NCBI GenBank assembly: GCA_014584705.1
Contig: JACTMJ010000028.1
Coordinates: 1-64,000 of the forward strand
Direction: 5' to 3'
From: Acidobacteriota bacterium
GTDB lineage: Bacteria; Acidobacteriota; Terriglobia; Bryobacterales; Bryobacteraceae
Length of the DNA stretch: 64,000 bases
Both the position numbers and the translations under genes were made by a program. This document shows positions 62,013 to 64,000 of the stretch, in pieces (the first letter of the stretch is position 1; each line of letters opens with the position of its first letter). The notes beneath the pieces were generated by a model. It was not told the DNA's origin, did not search any database, and saw only the letters and a program-made list of their open reading frames with translations.

Positions 62013-63335
62013 TTATATGCTGGAACGCGCGCTCAGCCGCTCCGCGCCGCGCAGCCGGGAGCAGATTCGCCAGACAACCAATGTGGCTGCCACAAACATC
62101 GCATACTCGGCATAGCTTGGATGCCCGTACCAGGCCCGCATCGCGGAACTTGTCGTGGTCACCGCAAACGCCGTAGACGTCATCAGCAGAAACATCCTCG
62201 GGAGGCGATCCCGGCCCGCCACGCGCAGCCGCTCCACCGCTTTCCAGAAGACCAGCGCCCCCGTCACGGCGAGCGCCACGCCCGCCCACATCGGCCCGAT
62301 GGCAAGGTCTCCGTAGTAGGCTTCCGCCAGGTCCATCAGGAACGCGAAACACGTCATCGTCATCGCAATATGCCACGCCAGCGTTTCCGAACGGAGAGCC
62401 ACAAGCAGAAGCGTCACCCCCACGATCGAGTACCCGAAGCGGAAAATCCCCGCATATTCGAAGGGCACCGCCGCGCCGATCAGGAGGATGCTGGCCAGCA
62501 GCAGAAGCCTCCCGCTCGGCCGGTTCGCTTCCTCCGCACTCTCCGGTCCCCTTGCACCGCGCTGCTCAGCCAATTCCGCCCTGCTCCGCCACGCCGCCCA
62601 GCCAAGCGCGAGGCCGAACAGCAATCCGAAGGTGTACTCCATCCCTTTCCACCAGGGCCAGAATTCCGGATTGAGCGTTGAGTTTCGGCCCGCGGCCAGC
62701 AACGCGCCGCCCAACCCGAAACCCAGTCCTCCGCCCACGAAGGAAGCCAGCGCGAAACGCAGCATCGGCGCATTCCACCGGATGGCGAGCAGCACCACCA
62801 GCAGCGCTACCGTTCCCAGCAGCAGCCCGGCCCACATTTCCTCGCGCGGGCGGTCCAGCCGATTCGAAAAGTAAATCAACTTGGGCACATTCACCCAACG
62901 CCACCCCGCCCAGGTGCCCGCCAGCATCGCGCCCAGCGCGGCCGCCACCTGCATGCGCGAGTAGCGCCGTATCGTGAACCCGAGGCCCAGCACCGCGCCG
63001 CCCGAGAGGCCCCAGATCGCGCCCTTCAGTGTAAGCCCCAGCAAGCCCCAGGGCATCGTTGCAACATCGGATGCCAGCCCCACCGTCTGCCCGTAGGTCA
63101 TCTGTCCGCCGAACCCGATCCCCACCGCGCCGAACGCCGCAACCATACCCGTCCGAACGGAGACCTCCTCCCCGGCGGCCGGATCGTCCATCGCGAGCAG
63201 CCACGCCAGTGCCAGCGCCACCATCGCGCCCGGAATCATCGCCCCCAGCGGTCCTCCGCCGATAAACCCGCGAAACGCCCATCCGAGCGACATCGCGCAC
63301 GCCGGAAACAGCAGAAACGCAACGTGCTTCGTCAT
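62013..63335 (-). CDS. Polytopic membrane protein, about 12 TM segments
   Basis: ATG at 63335 (MTKHVAFLLFPACAMSLGWAF) behind AAGGAGG. About twelve hydrophobic segments alternate with short loops (for example AMIPGAMVALALAWLLA, MWAGLLLGTVALLVVLLAIRW, LLLLASILLIGAAVPF). Gly-rich TM segments suggest transport or channel packing. No family recognised. It pairs with the FAD oxidoreductase, so it may take up or export that enzyme's substrate; this is inference. Confidence 0.7.
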   Translation of the reverse strand: MTKHVAFLLFPACAMSLGWAFRGFIGGGPLGAMIPGAMVALALAWLLAMDDPAAGEEVSVRTGMVAAFGAVGIGFGGQMTYGQTVGLASDVATMPWGLLGLTLKGAIWGLSGGAVLGLGFTIRRYSRMQVAAALGAMLAGTWAGWRWVNVPKLIYFSNRLDRPREEMWAGLLLGTVALLVVLLAIRWNAPMLRFALASFVGGGLGFGLGGALLAAGRNSTLNPEFWPWWKGMEYTFGLLFGLALGWAAWRSRAELAEQRGARGPESAEEANRPSGRLLLLASILLIGAAVPFEYAGIFRFGYSIVGVTLLLVALRSETLAWHIAMTMTCFAFLMDLAEAYYGDLAIGPMWAGVALAVTGALVFWKAVERLRVAGRDRLPRMFLLMTSTAFAVTTTSSAMRAWYGHPSYAEYAMFVAATLVVWRICSRLRGAERLSARSSI

Positions 63336-63564
63336 CTTCCTCCTTGTGCCAGGCATCATTGGCTTCGACTATCCTGCCAGAGTTCGCCGCATCCTCCAAC
63401 TGCCCCGCATTCCTGTCGCATTCCGGCCACGGCCGCCGATTTTCCGTCGCAAAAATTCTGACACACCAACCCGGCCTGCGCGAAACTTGTAATGGCTGCC
63501 GCCCGTCCCGCCGGACGCACTTGCACGGGCCCGCGCGGCCATCGACAACCAGGAGGGAAATCCC

Positions 63565-64000
63565 ATGCCATGCGACCCGGAACTGCTGCGGCACGTAAAC
63601 CTCTTCGCACTCCTCGACGACGAAGAACGCGCGGTGCTTGCGGCGCATGTGGAGTTGCGCACCTTCGCCGTCGGTCAGGTGATCTACCTGCGAGGCCAAC
63701 CCGGCGGACGCGGCTATGTTGTCGTTCAAGGAAATGTCGAAGTGGCCACGGTGGATGAAGACGACCAGGAGCTGATTCTTGCCGAAACCGGCCCGGGCGG
63801 CTTCTTCGGTTTCGCTTCGCTACTCAACGAGAGCGCGCATCAAACGACGGCCCGCGCCGTCGTCCCCAGTGAATGTGTGGAGATTGATCACGAGGATCTG
63901 GTGCAACTCGTGCGGCGCAAACCGGACGCCGGGCTCGACATGCTCACCACCATCAGCCGCCAGATGCACGCGGTGCAGGAGGTCGCACGCTCGCGTTCCA
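63565..64000 (+). CDS. Cyclic-nucleotide-binding-domain protein (partial, runs off the right edge)
   Basis: ATG at 63565 with AGGAGG eight bases upstream. The visible 145 residues form one cNMP-binding beta-roll: LFALLDDEERAVLAAHVELR, GQVIYLRGQPGGRGYVVVQG, ETGPGGFFGFASLLNESAHQ, TTARAVVPSECVEIDHEDLV. The Arg of the phosphate cassette is not obvious, so ligand binding is uncertain. In many relatives of this kind a DUF1003 membrane domain follows; that part would lie beyond the window. Confidence 0.75.
   Translation, partial: MPCDPELLRHVNLFALLDDEERAVLAAHVELRTFAVGQVIYLRGQPGGRGYVVVQGNVEVATVDEDDQELILAETGPGGFFGFASLLNESAHQTTARAVVPSECVEIDHEDLVQLVRRKPDAGLDMLTTISRQMHAVQEVARSRS

Noticed and set aside
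60433..62115. 560-codon + strand frame
   Set aside because: Antisense to the FAD oxidoreductase; His/Arg/Leu-rich, no ribosome site.
62566..63729. 387-codon minus-strand frame
   Set aside because: Gly/Arg-rich, out of frame with the polytopic membrane protein and crossing the gap before the cNMP-binding gene.

Overview
The window appears to come from a GC-rich bacterial chromosome, most likely an Acidobacteriota of the Solibacter/Bryobacter type. I infer this from the right-hand gene set: a long MoxR-DUF58-BatA-DUF4175-vWA-DUF4159 operon, a Tat-exported DegT-like protein, an FAD oxidoreductase with a polytopic partner, and a cyclic-nucleotide-binding protein. No 16S gene is present to confirm it.

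Left region (1-26393): an integrated plasmid or conjugative element. It holds the 3' remnant of a MobF/TraA-type relaxase-helicase, apparently cut by an IS256-like insertion; small element-borne hypotheticals; an ArdC antirestriction protein; a duplicated structured non-coding unit; three PD-(D/E)XK-type nuclease genes clustered around a tyrosine recombinase; an IetA/IetS ATPase-subtilase pair; a complete type I restriction-modification operon (hsdR-hsdM-hsdS); a RepA replication gene with seven 22-bp iterons; and a parA plus small parB-like partition locus with about five palindromic sites. The element ends at 26348-26393 in the 3' half of a tRNA-Gly(CCC) gene, the usual signature of site-specific integration. 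The intact tRNA should lie left of the window.

The most striking feature is 19400-21165. About 1.75 kb between hsdR and repA has no credible protein gene but is filled with strong hairpins, including GNRA-capped stems and two T-loop-like hairpins, on the + strand. It ends in a 10-bp hairpin and is followed at once by a basic protein of about 236 residues (21200-21910) that I cannot assign. I read it as a giant structured RNA with a dedicated protein partner. It is the best candidate here for an undescribed system.

Middle region (26394-38465): a second accessory block. Five tightly coupled genes form a type III restriction-like island: SNF2 helicase, DUF4391, Mod methyltransferase, RhuM-like protein, Res. 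The centre of mod is visibly more AT-rich than its flanks, as if the target-recognition part had been exchanged. A GC-rich, hairpin-rich 1.5-kb gap follows.

Right region (38466-64000): chromosomal genes. Eleven minus-strand genes (58772 down to 38466) encode a class A penicillin-binding protein, TPR proteins, DUF4159, von Willebrand A proteins, a caspase-like protein that seems to lack its catalytic cysteine, a TPR metallopeptidase, MoxR, DUF58, BatA and a very Gln-rich DUF4175 protein: a cell-envelope or stress operon. Beyond it lie the DegT-like gene (+), an oxidoreductase/membrane-protein pair (-), and the start of a cyclic-nucleotide-binding protein (+) running off the right edge.
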